Positions 6,416 through 13,697 of a DNA stretch of 19,627 bases are shown piece after piece; position 1 is the first letter of the stretch; each line of letters begins with the position of its first letter. The notes beneath the pieces were generated by a model, which did not search any database, was not told the DNA's origin, and worked only from the letters and a program-made list of their open reading frames with translations. The DNA comes from DASZOC01 sp035550975 (GTDB lineage Bacteria > Actinomycetota > CADDZG01 > WHSQ01): assembly GCA_035550975.1 (NCBI GenBank), contig DASZOC010000081.1:1-19627 (forward strand), written 5' to 3'. The position numbers and the translations under genes are program-made.

Positions 6416-7880
6416 AGAAACGCACTTCCCCGATCGACGCGCCCCCGGGGCCCCCGCCGGGGAGGTCCACGATCCAGACGACCCAGTAGCGGGCGCCGGC
6501 CGACGCATCGAAACCGATCTCACCCGCTCCGCCCTTGACGTCACCGATCTTCTCGAGATCGTCGATCGACGCGGGAGCCTCGTCGCCTGCCCACAGCTCC
6601 ACGTCGAGATCCTCATCGGGGGTGACGACCTCGACGCGAGTGACGTCGGCGGGCTTTCCGAGGTCGAACAGGATCCCGACTCCCGGCTTGTATTCCGCGA
6701 GGCGTTGCTGATAGATGTCGGTCCTCCATAGCGTAGCGGGATCTCCGTCGGTTACGAGTGACAGTCCGCCGGTGTGCTCTTCGCCGTCGCCCGGCGGCGG
6801 ATCGAAATCCGATACGTCGACGACGTCGATAGGTGCGGCGGCAGGGCGTTGCGACTCGCCCCGAGACGCCGCGGGGTCGTCGTCGGCAACGATCGCAGAG
6901 ATCGCCGCGGCAAGGACCAAGCCCCCGACGACGAGGGCGAGGACGGGAGCGATCCACCGGCTCTCCTGGCGGAACGTTCCGGAGCGAGGATCGTCCGGCG
7001 CGCGCACTGCCGGGACCGGGCGCGGTGCGGCACCCGGTGCGGCCGATCCCGCGATCGATCGAAGTGCGCGGCGCATCTCGTCGGCCGAAGCGAAACGATC
7101 TTCCGGGTCTTTCTCCAGTGCCTTGAGGATCACGGCTTCGAGCGAGCGCGAGATGCCGGCGCGATGCGAGCGCGGAGACGGGGGTCGTTCGTTCAGGTGC
7201 TTCAACGCGGTAGCAACGCTCGAGCTCTCCTGGAAGGGCGGACGCCCTGCGACGAGCTCGTAGAGGACGACGCCGAGCGAATAGACGTCCGAGCGCGCGT
7301 CCAGCTCCCGATCGCTTGCGTACTCGGGAGAGATGTACGCAACGGTCCCGAGGACCGACCCCGTCGTCGTGAGGTCGCTCTTCTCGCTGACGGCTTTGGC
7401 GATGCCGAAGTCACCGACCTTCAGGAGACCGTCGTCACCGACCAGGACGTTGGCCGGTTTGACGTCCCTGTGCACGATCCCGCGCTCGTGTGCGTATGCC
7501 AGCGCCTCGCAGATGGTCGCGCCGGCCGCGGCTGCGCGCTCGTTGCCGAACGGGCCTTCGCGCGCGAGCAGGTCCGCGACGGTCCCACCCCCGCAGTGCT
7601 CCATGACGATGAAGTGGCAAGCGTCGCCCTTGCCGTCTTCGGCCCCGGTGTCGAAGATCGAGACGATGTGCGGGTGGGTCAGGCCCGCGGCCGCGAGTGC
7701 TTCCCGGCGGAATCTCTCGAGGAACGCAGGGTCCTCCGCCAGGTGTCGATGCAGCACCTTCACTGCTACCGTGCGGGCGAGGACGTTGTCGCGGCCGCGC
7801 CACACGGTCGCCATCCCGCCGCGCGCCAGCGCGACATCGAGCTCGTAGCGGCCGCCTATGACGTCGCGGGTCTCCGGCAT
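6405..7880 (-). CDS. Ser/Thr protein kinase with extracytoplasmic discoidin-like domain (MurJ neighbour)
   Basis: The 491-residue protein has an N-terminal PknB-type kinase domain (about residues 10-270), one transmembrane helix near residues 305-330, and an outer domain near 350-491. Every canonical kinase residue is present: glycine loop ARGGMATV, K41 in AVKV, E60, H137-R138-D139, K141, N144, D157-F158-G159, and SPEY. The outer domain (LVTDGDPATLWRTD, later GVGILFDLGKPADVTRVEV) resembles the F5/8 type C-like tail at the end of mycobacterial MviN. In mycobacteria a pseudokinase with such a tail is fused to MurJ; here, as in Streptomyces, it is a separate gene. It probably senses or binds a cell-wall ligand and phosphorylates partners in the MurJ pathway, which is inference. 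No Shine-Dalgarno precedes the ATG. Confidence 0.88.
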   Translation of the reverse strand: MPETRDVIGGRYELDVALARGGMATVWRGRDNVLARTVAVKVLHRHLAEDPAFLERFRREALAAAGLTHPHIVSIFDTGAEDGKGDACHFIVMEHCGGGTVADLLAREGPFGNERAAAAGATICEALAYAHERGIVHRDVKPANVLVGDDGLLKVGDFGIAKAVSEKSDLTTTGSVLGTVAYISPEYASDRELDARSDVYSLGVVLYELVAGRPPFQESSSVATALKHLNERPPSPRSHRAGISRSLEAVILKALEKDPEDRFASADEMRRALRSIAGSAAPGAAPRPVPAVRAPDDPRSGTFRQESRWIAPVLALVVGGLVLAAAISAIVADDDPAASRGESQRPAAAPIDVVDVSDFDPPPGDGEEHTGGLSLVTDGDPATLWRTDIYQQRLAEYKPGVGILFDLGKPADVTRVEVVTPDEDLDVELWAGDEAPASIDDLEKIGDVKGGAGEIGFDASAGARYWVVWIVDLPGGGPGGASIGEVRFFGS

Positions 7881-7886
7881 CGAAGG

Positions 7887-7892
7887 ATGCTA
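7887..7892 (-). promoter_or_regulatory. Putative leaderless -10 box for the kinase-sigma-anti-sigma operon
   Basis: TAGCAT on the minus strand ends 6 nt before the kinase ATG (7880). It follows a near copy, TAGCAA, seven bases upstream. The string TAGCATCCTTCGATGCCGG here matches that before the DUF5318 gene in 17 of 19 bases (positions 19019-19037), which suggests a shared signal. There is no clear -35 box or ribosome binding site. Confidence 0.45.
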
Positions 7893-7918
7893 GTTGCTAG
7901 ACGTCGTCGGTCGCGGCG

Positions 7919-8323
7919 TCAGCCCTCTGCGGTGATCGCTGCTTGTCCCTCCGCGGTCGCGCGCGCCCAGTCTGCGATCGGCCCGATGCGACCGACCACG
8001 AGAGTCGTCGCCCTCCGGCGGAGCGTGAGATAGATCATGTTGTCGTCTACGGAGAGAGAAACCAGGCGGGCCCCGGCTTCCTTCGCGAGAGTGCGTGCCT
8101 GTGGCTCGATGTCGTGGACCCTCAGGGGCTGGGTGGAGTCGGTCGTCAGCTTGATCGCGATCTCGTCTGCCGTCGAATCAAGCGTGAAGAAATTGATCAG
8201 GATCGCCCCCCCGTCGAAGATCACGATCCCGACGAGGACGAACGCGATCAACAACTTGCCGAGCCATCCGACGATGATTCCGTGCTCGTCACGCAACATC
8301 TCGGCGTAGGTAGTCCTAGACAT
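7919..8323 (-). CDS. Small membrane protein between murJ and kinase, unknown function
   Basis: I do not recognise the family of this 134-residue protein. It begins MSRTTYAEMLRDEHG, has a hydrophobic stretch at about residues 15-45 (IIVGWLGKLLIAFVLVGIVIFDGGAILINFF), long enough for one helix or a short hairpin, then a soluble C-terminal domain of mixed strands and helices (LVSLSVDDNMIYLTLRR, ATTLVVGRIG). The ATG at 8323 is supported by AGAGGTC shortly upstream; a longer frame to 8356 would run into murJ. It follows the murJ stop by 7 bp and precedes the kinase by 38 bp, so it is almost certainly co-transcribed with DUF6049-murJ. Location suggests a role with lipid II export or envelope signalling, which is only inferred from context. 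Confidence 0.75.
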   Translation of the reverse strand: MSRTTYAEMLRDEHGIIVGWLGKLLIAFVLVGIVIFDGGAILINFFTLDSTADEIAIKLTTDSTQPLRVHDIEPQARTLAKEAGARLVSLSVDDNMIYLTLRRRATTLVVGRIGPIADWARATAEGQAAITAEG

Positions 8324-8330
8324 GTGACCT

Positions 8331-9956
8331 CTATCTATCATCGGCCTCCTCGTCATTGGTCTGGACCGTCGTCCTCCTCGTCACTATGCCCCTAACCATC
8401 TGGAGCTCCGACACCCCGAACCTGTAGGCGAGCCCGAGGTACGACGCGATACCCACCCCGACCGGAACCGCGACCCCCACCAGCTGCTGTTCCAACGTCT
8501 CGTTTCCCCACCAGGCGCCGAGCGCTTCGGAGGAGAGCCAGGTCAACGCGCCCATTCCTACTCCGGCAGCGAGCATGCGCGCCAGACTCCTCCTGATCCG
8601 TGCGCCGTCGAGACCTCCTATCCGCCGACCCAAGATGCGTATCTGCAGCGTGGCCCCCGCCGTGTACGCGATCGCATGTCCGGCCGCGAGGCCACGCACG
8701 CCCAGCCATAGATACAGCGGGAAGTTGAGCGCGGTATTCACACCGACGGCGACGCAGTTGATGAAGAACGGAGTCCTCGTGTCTTGCAAGGCGTAGAACG
8801 CGCGCAGGAACAGTTGGAACAGCGAGAACGAAACGAGGCCCAGCACGAAGAACCGGAGGACGCCCGAGACGAGCTCGGTAGACGTCTCGGAGAAGACGCC
8901 TCGCTCGAGGAGGAGACGGACGACGCGGTCGCTCAGGACGAGGTAACCGACGGCGGCAGGGATGATCAACAGGAAGGTCGCGCGGATCCCGACCGAGAGC
9001 CGTTCGCGGAACGCGTCCCACCGCTCGTTGATCGCGTGCTGGCTCATCCCCGGCAACAGCGCCGTGATCAGCGACACGGCGAAGAGACCGTGAGGTAACA
9101 GGAAGAACGTGAAAGCCGAGATGTAAGCGGAGTAACCGCCTTGCTGGTCGTTCGCCAGCACCTGCACGATCAGGTAACCGATCTGGTTCACGATCACGTA
9201 ACCGATGACGAATAGCGACAGCCGGGCGAGTTTCTTCACCGACGGGTGTCGCAGGGACAGCGTGGGCCGGTAGCGACCAAGTCCGCGCAGGAAAGGGAGT
9301 TGTGCCAGCGCCATCAGGGCGACACCACCCGTCGTCCCCAGGCCGATGATCCATAGTTGCCGGTCCGTGACGCCCTGCAGGCTTACGTCCTCCTGGTAAG
9401 CCTGGTGGAACGCGACGAAGACCGCCACGACCGCGAGGTTGTTGAGGACCGGCGTGTACATCGGAGCTCCGAACCTCTTGTGCGCGTTCAACAGCCCGGC
9501 CGTGATCGCGGCAAGACCGTAAAAGATGATCTGCGGAAGGAAGAGCCGCAGGAGGAACGTGAGGACCCGTTGTTGCATGACGGCTTCCGGCCCCTCGACC
9601 GTCAGCGTGTAGAAGCGCGCGATCAACGGTGCCGCGAGGACCCCGAGCGCGGTGATCGCCACCAACACGACCATCGAGATGTTGATCAGCGCGCTCCCGA
9701 CCTGCCAGGCGCGTTCCCGCCCCTCCTTCTCCAACAGCTCGACGAACACCGGGACGAAGACCGACGTGAGGATCCCGCCGAGCACGAGCTCGTAGATGAT
9801 GTTCGGTGCTGTGTTCGCGAGGTTGTACGCATCTGGAAGGCGACTCTCCGCGACGCCGAGGGCCGCAGCGATGGCGGCGAGACGAGCCAGACCCGTCGCG
9901 CGCGACAGCACGGTCCCAACGGTCATAACGGCCGACGCGCGCGCGAGAGATGTCAT
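8331..9956 (-). CDS. murJ: Lipid II flippase MurJ (MviN)
   Basis: MurJ flips the peptidoglycan precursor lipid II across the cytoplasmic membrane. The 541-residue protein is almost wholly hydrophobic, consistent with about 14 transmembrane helices of the MOP/MVF superfamily. Family landmarks include the start SAVMTVGTVLSRATGLAR, PDAYNLANTAPNIIYELVLGGILTSVFVPVF, an arginine-bearing loop near FGAPMYTPVLNN, and FFLLPHGLFAVSLITALLPGMS. The C-terminus ends in a short charged tail (TNDEEADDR) and lacks the kinase and outer domains fused to MviN in mycobacteria; those functions are encoded by the separate kinase gene downstream. The ATG overlaps the stop of the DUF6049 gene (ATGA), so translation is probably coupled. 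Confidence 0.95.
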   Translation of the reverse strand: MTSLARASAVMTVGTVLSRATGLARLAAIAAALGVAESRLPDAYNLANTAPNIIYELVLGGILTSVFVPVFVELLEKEGRERAWQVGSALINISMVVLVAITALGVLAAPLIARFYTLTVEGPEAVMQQRVLTFLLRLFLPQIIFYGLAAITAGLLNAHKRFGAPMYTPVLNNLAVVAVFVAFHQAYQEDVSLQGVTDRQLWIIGLGTTGGVALMALAQLPFLRGLGRYRPTLSLRHPSVKKLARLSLFVIGYVIVNQIGYLIVQVLANDQQGGYSAYISAFTFFLLPHGLFAVSLITALLPGMSQHAINERWDAFRERLSVGIRATFLLIIPAAVGYLVLSDRVVRLLLERGVFSETSTELVSGVLRFFVLGLVSFSLFQLFLRAFYALQDTRTPFFINCVAVGVNTALNFPLYLWLGVRGLAAGHAIAYTAGATLQIRILGRRIGGLDGARIRRSLARMLAAGVGMGALTWLSSEALGAWWGNETLEQQLVGVAVPVGVGIASYLGLAYRFGVSELQMVRGIVTRRTTVQTNDEEADDR

Positions 9957-12076
9957 GCAGGGTCTGTGTCGTCCGGCGCACCCCGCCGCCTGATCCGCCG
10001 GCCCGCGTAGAACAGGACGAGGAACCCAAGCGCCCCCAAGGTGACCGCGAGCGCGATCTCGTTGAACTCGGTGGACCGGATGCGGATCGTGGTTTGGTAG
10101 ACGGTGAACCCATCGGGAGACCGAACCGTGACTCCGACGGGGAAGATGCCACTCGAGCGCGCGGTCGCCCGCAAGGGAAGCGGAGACGCGCCCGGATCGA
10201 ATGACCGGCGGATCAACGGATCGCTGACCCGCAGGTCGCGGTCCGAGGTCTCGAGCGTCACCTCGAGGCTCACCGGATAGCCGGCGTCGTTAACTAGGTC
10301 CAGAGGGATGTCACCGGTCCGCGACGTCAGCGTGATGTCCTGACGACCTCCGATCGTGATCTTCGCGAGCTCGTCTTCGACTTCGGCGCGAGCATCCTGC
10401 GCGAAGGCGGCGCCACGTTCCACGCTCTCGTCGTTTCCCCACCACAACCTGCTCTGCGCGGTGAGGACGTCGCGCCGCAGACGCTGGATCATCGGGAGGG
10501 GAGGGTTCATCCGTGCGAAGCTCTCGACCACGTCTCCGGCGGCCTCTACGGCCTCCACGAAGTCCGCGTCGGGCGCACTTCGCAGGGGCGGGGCTTGCGG
10601 CACCAGCTCCCGCTCGACCGCGCCGATCCCGAGGTGGAGCCCCTGCCGGGGCGTCACGGACCGGAGCCAGGGGGCGCGCGCGAGCGTGCGTACGAAGAGC
10701 CGCGCGATCCACGGCGGCGGATGCCACAGTGGCGGCGCAGACAATGTCACGACGCGCTCCGCGGTCCCGGGCAACTCGGCCCAGATCATCGCGGTCTCGG
10801 CGAACAACCTCTGGAGCGCGAGTCGGTCGCGCGGCGCCTGCGCGACCGCGTCGAACCTCGTCTGCAAGCCTTCGTCCAGGAGGTACCCGCGGGCGCCGCC
10901 CGACGGCGTCGACAGAACGACCGGGCAGGTGTGGGTGATCCCGACGAAATCCTCATGGCAGCTGACGGCGCCTTCGAACGCCGGGGTCTCGATGACGCCG
11001 GGCGACACGAAGGTCCTCGCGGCCGCGTCCGACAGCCGCAGAGACTCGAGTGTCGAGGCGTCGAGACGGCCGGCCGGCGGGAAGAGCCACCGGTTACCCG
11101 GAGAGATGCCGAGCGCTTCGCCGAACACGGCCTGGGTCGCGTTCAGCTGCGCGGTCGTCTGCTCGAGCTCGGCAAGAGACGGCAGGTCGGGCAGGGAATA
11201 CGGCAGCGCGACCGGCTGGACCGCCCGCCGGGCGACGACGGCGCGGAAGGCTTCGAGGGTCGCCCGTGCAGACCGCGGCACCGGCGCAGCCGGAGGGACC
11301 GCTTCGCTGCTCCCGTCGACGACCCGCTGGTAGCCGTCGCTCAGGTCGGCGATCTCTTCGACGAGCCGCGGTAGCGGCGCGAACCCGAGGCGCAGTCGCT
11401 CCCCGGGTGCGCTGGTGAGCGCGTCTGCTACACCTCTGGCCCACCCGCCCTCGCGCACCGCGTCCTCTGCCGCCGACCCGCGGTCGTCGTCGGCTTCGTA
11501 GCCGCGTCTCGTGCGGGACGGAAGGTCCACGAGCTGCCACACCGGGACGATGTGCAGAGGCCGCTCCACGTCGGTCGGGAGGTAGATCAGCTGCGTCGTC
11601 AGGTCGCCGAGACGGGTGAACCCCCCGGCGTCGGTGACCGTCACCGTCAGCGGGTAGATCCCCGCCGTGGTCGTGGTCGCGAGCGAGCCGAGGTCGGATA
11701 CCGGCGACGACAGCTCCACGATTTCGGAGGCGCCGGCGGGAACGTCGGTGTCGGGGAACTCGACCGAGTGGGAGCTTGCTTCGAAACGGGCCGCGTCGAT
11801 CTCGAAGTTCTCTTCGAACTGCGACCGGGACCGGGCGCGATCGAACACGCGCACGAGCAGGCGGAAGCCTTCGAGCGTCGCGGAGGAGCGATTCGTGACT
11901 CTCAGGCGGATCCCGAACGGATCGTCCGGCTCGTGCCAGACCGGTTGTTCGACGAGGTAGAGATCTACGTCACCGGTCGTCTGCGCCCGCGCGGGAACGC
12001 CGATGACGGCGACGATCAGGACGGCGGCTAGGAGGGCGCGGCAGGCGCGGCGCGCGCCGCGGGGGGGCCAGGACAT
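9953..12076 (-). CDS. DUF6049 family secreted, membrane-anchored protein
   Basis: This 707-residue protein corresponds to the large gene always found before murJ in Actinomycetota (Rv3909 in M. tuberculosis). Its biochemical role is unknown to me. It has a signal peptide (RACRALLAAVLIVAVIGVPARAQ), a beta-rich N-terminal domain suggestive of an immunoglobulin-like fold (FGIRLRVTNRSSATLEGFRLLVRVFD), a large middle part without a motif I recognise, a second beta-rich region (LVNDAGYPVSLEVTLETSD), and a C-terminal anchor helix (EIALAVTLGALGFLVLFYAG) followed by RRIRRR facing the cytoplasm. It therefore presents a large extracytoplasmic body. It leads the operon with murJ and may help MurJ or lipid II handling outside the membrane, by context only. 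Ribosome binding site absent; TATGCT lies 8 nt upstream of the ATG. Confidence 0.85.
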   Translation of the reverse strand: MSWPPRGARRACRALLAAVLIVAVIGVPARAQTTGDVDLYLVEQPVWHEPDDPFGIRLRVTNRSSATLEGFRLLVRVFDRARSRSQFEENFEIDAARFEASSHSVEFPDTDVPAGASEIVELSSPVSDLGSLATTTTAGIYPLTVTVTDAGGFTRLGDLTTQLIYLPTDVERPLHIVPVWQLVDLPSRTRRGYEADDDRGSAAEDAVREGGWARGVADALTSAPGERLRLGFAPLPRLVEEIADLSDGYQRVVDGSSEAVPPAAPVPRSARATLEAFRAVVARRAVQPVALPYSLPDLPSLAELEQTTAQLNATQAVFGEALGISPGNRWLFPPAGRLDASTLESLRLSDAAARTFVSPGVIETPAFEGAVSCHEDFVGITHTCPVVLSTPSGGARGYLLDEGLQTRFDAVAQAPRDRLALQRLFAETAMIWAELPGTAERVVTLSAPPLWHPPPWIARLFVRTLARAPWLRSVTPRQGLHLGIGAVERELVPQAPPLRSAPDADFVEAVEAAGDVVESFARMNPPLPMIQRLRRDVLTAQSRLWWGNDESVERGAAFAQDARAEVEDELAKITIGGRQDITLTSRTGDIPLDLVNDAGYPVSLEVTLETSDRDLRVSDPLIRRSFDPGASPLPLRATARSSGIFPVGVTVRSPDGFTVYQTTIRIRSTEFNEIALAVTLGALGFLVLFYAGRRIRRRGAPDDTDPA

Positions 12077-12084
12077 CGCAGGTC

Positions 12085-12090
12085 AGCATA
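12085..12090 (-). promoter_or_regulatory. Putative leaderless -10 box for the DUF6049-murJ operon
   Basis: TATGCT on the minus strand is followed by 8 nt (GACCTGCG) and the ATG at 12076. The spacing would put the transcription start at the start codon. No Shine-Dalgarno or clear -35 box is visible. Confidence 0.4.
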
Positions 12091-12152
12091 AGGACCCCGG
12101 CGCGCGCGAAGGCCGCGGCGCGGGGAAGATCTAAGCGCGCGTCAGGCGGTTA

Positions 12153-12210
12153 CTAGGCCCCGTGTCGGCTACGCCGACACCGGCCTAGCAACAGGACCGG
12201 CGAAGCCGGT
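12153..12210. terminator. Two tandem hairpins between KGG gene and DUF6049 gene
   Basis: Positions 12153-12188 form a long hairpin: CTAGGCC pairs with GGCCTAG outside, GTGTCGGC pairs with GCCGACAC inside around a TAC loop, with a small internal loop of CC opposite C. Positions 12196-12210 form a second one: ACCGGC, loop GAA, GCCGGT. They lie just after the stop of the minus-strand KGG gene and before the DUF6049 promoter, so they could end KGG transcription. Neither is followed by a strong T-tract on the minus strand, which is common in high-GC actinobacteria. The rest of the stretch 12091-12152 shows nothing else I can name. Confidence 0.5.
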
Positions 12211-12215
12211 ACGCA

Positions 12216-12440
12216 TTATTTCGAGCCGCCGATGCGCCCGATCTTCTGGTAGAACTCCGAGCCGTAGCGTTGCTTCGTGGTCTCGCCGCCCTTCTTGCCG
12301 CCGATGCGCCCGATGCGCCCGAAGTGCTCGTCGCCGTAGCGGGCCTTCGTGGTCTTCCCGCCCTTGCGACCGGCTTCGGCGCGGGACATCTTGCTCGGCT
12401 GCTCGGTCGGCGCTGAAGGCATGCGGCTTTCTTCGATCAT
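12216..12440 (-). CDS. KGG-repeat general stress protein (GsiB/YciG/Con-10 type)
   Basis: This 74-residue, highly charged protein carries two copies of the KGG motif: AGRKGGKTTKARYGDEHFGRIGR and GGKKGGETTKQRYGSEFYQKIGR, ending IGGSK. Proteins of this family (Bacillus GsiB, E. coli YciG, fungal Con-10) are small hydrophilic stress or desiccation proteins. I chose the ATG at 12440 because GGGAGGGG lies just upstream with good spacing. In-frame ATGs at 12455 and 12467 would lengthen it, but they would place the Shine-Dalgarno inside the gene. The long open frame continuing to 13145 is the shadow of pilT. A sigma-B-like promoter lies upstream, in line with stress control. Confidence 0.85.
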   Translation of the reverse strand: MIEESRMPSAPTEQPSKMSRAEAGRKGGKTTKARYGDEHFGRIGRIGGKKGGETTKQRYGSEFYQKIGRIGGSK

Positions 12441-12476
12441 TTCGTCCCCTCCCATCGATCCAGGCATGCCGGGTAT

Positions 12477-12502
12477 GTACCCGCCCCGCTTGGCCCAGAA
12501 AC
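12477..12502 (-). promoter_or_regulatory. Sigma-B/SigF-type promoter for the KGG gene
   Basis: On the minus strand GTTTCT and GGGTAC are separated by 14 nt, very close to the GTTTAA-N12-14-GGGTAT consensus of sigma-B-type promoters. The inferred transcription start near 12469 gives a leader of about 29 nt that contains the GGGAGGGG ribosome binding site before the ATG at 12440. The GGGTAC half is part of a small perfect palindrome, CGGGTA-TG-TACCCG (12470-12483). Confidence 0.55.
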
Positions 12503-12602
12503 GGGTTCTCTGCCAGAAGGTCCCAGAACCCGCCGAACCCCTCAATAGCGCCACCCGACGTGCCGATGGTTCAATGTTCACCACACGGGAGGGATTGCGA
12601 GC

Positions 12603-13685
12603 ATGGCCGACGTCCACGATTTCCTGCGCTACCTCGTAGATCAGCGCGGCTCCGACCTGCACGTGAAGGCGGGAGGGCCGCCTTACGTCCGCGTCAACGG
12701 GCACCTCATGAAGACGGATTTCCCCGCCCTTTCGGCCGCCGACTGCGAGCGCGCGGCGATGGACCTGATGACCGACGAGCAGGCGCGTAAGTTCAAGGAC
12801 TCCGGAGAGGTCGACTTCGCCTACTCCGAACAAGGCATGGGCCGGTTCCGCTGCAACGTCTTCCGTCAACGAGGGAGCGTGGGGATGGCGTGCCGCCGCG
12901 TGCTGCCCGGGTCGCCCGCGTTCGACACGCTCGGGCTTCCGCCCGTGATCAAGTCGTTGTCGGAAGAGCACCGCGGCCTGCTCCTGGTGACGGGCCCGAC
13001 GTCGTCGGGGAAGACGACGACCACCGGCGCGATCATCAACCACATCAACGCGACCCGCTCGTGTCACATCTTGACGATCGAAGACCCGATCGAGATCCTC
13101 CATCCCGACCGCGAAGCCATCGTCAACCAGCGCGAGATCGGTCACGACACCGTGGACTTCGCGATCGCTTTGCGTGCTGCGATGCGCCAGGACCCTGATG
13201 TCATCTTCGTCGGCGAGATCCGCGATGCAGAGACGGTGAAGGCCGCGCTACAGGCGGCCGAGACGGGTCACTTCGTCGTCTCGACGCTGCACACGACCGA
13301 CGTGTCGGAAACGGTCAACCGCATCATCGACTTCTTCCCGCCGCATCAACAGAAGCAGATCAGGGTCTCGCTGGCCGCTTCGCTGCGGGGCATCGTGTCG
13401 CAGCGTCTCCTGCCGCGCAAAGACGGCAAGGGTCGTATCCCCGCGGTCGAGATCCTGGTGATGAACGGACGCATCCACGACCTGATCCTGAACGCGGAGC
13501 AGACACACATGATCCACGACATCGTGGCGGAGTCGTCCTTCTACGGCATGCAGACGTTCGATCAGGCGCTGCTCGCGCTGTATCGGGCGGGACTGGTGGC
13601 GTTGGATGAAGCGATGGCCGCTGCGACGAACCCACACGACTTCCAGATCTCTCTGCGACAAGAGGGTCTACAGCCCGTCTCGTAG
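12603..13685 (+). CDS. pilT: Type IV pilus retraction ATPase PilT
   Basis: PilT is the hexameric ATPase that depolymerises type IV pili, driving twitching or DNA uptake. The 360-residue product has the secretion-ATPase set in order: N-terminal GSDLHVKAG motif, Walker A GPTSSGKTTT (131-140), Asp box LTIEDPIE, Walker B PDVIFVGEIRD, and His box TGHFVVSTLHTTD. The C-terminal GMQTFDQALLALY segment is typical of PilT rather than of the PilB assembly ATPase, and length is also PilT-like. The ATG at 12603 has GGGAGGG 9 nt upstream. No pilin, pilB, pilC or pilM-Q genes are nearby, so it is a solitary pilT in an origin-proximal housekeeping cluster. It lies 12 bp before pcnA, so the two are likely co-transcribed. 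Confidence 0.92.
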   Translation: MADVHDFLRYLVDQRGSDLHVKAGGPPYVRVNGHLMKTDFPALSAADCERAAMDLMTDEQARKFKDSGEVDFAYSEQGMGRFRCNVFRQRGSVGMACRRVLPGSPAFDTLGLPPVIKSLSEEHRGLLLVTGPTSSGKTTTTGAIINHINATRSCHILTIEDPIEILHPDREAIVNQREIGHDTVDFAIALRAAMRQDPDVIFVGEIRDAETVKAALQAAETGHFVVSTLHTTDVSETVNRIIDFFPPHQQKQIRVSLAASLRGIVSQRLLPRKDGKGRIPAVEILVMNGRIHDLILNAEQTHMIHDIVAESSFYGMQTFDQALLALYRAGLVALDEAMAAATNPHDFQISLRQEGLQPVS

Positions 13686-13697
13686 GGTGGAGGGGTC

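Noticed and set aside
6774..8033. Long 419-codon open frame on the plus strand
   Set aside because: It lies exactly opposite the well-supported kinase gene; the product is Arg-rich without motifs, as expected for a high-GC antisense shadow.
8392..10152. 586-codon open frame on the minus strand, out of frame with murJ
   Set aside because: It overlaps murJ in another frame and yields Arg/Pro-rich sequence with no membrane or domain pattern; murJ is unmistakable in its own frame.
12656..12675. CACGTGAA core resembling half of a parS site
   Set aside because: Only part of the 16-bp palindrome matches (GCACGTGAAG), and it lies in pilT coding sequence. A similar near-match at 18545 has an extra base. 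Neither is a convincing parS.
12441..13145. Upstream extension of the KGG gene to a 309-residue protein
   Set aside because: The extension is antisense to pilT, and the strong ribosome binding site and promoter point to ATG 12440.
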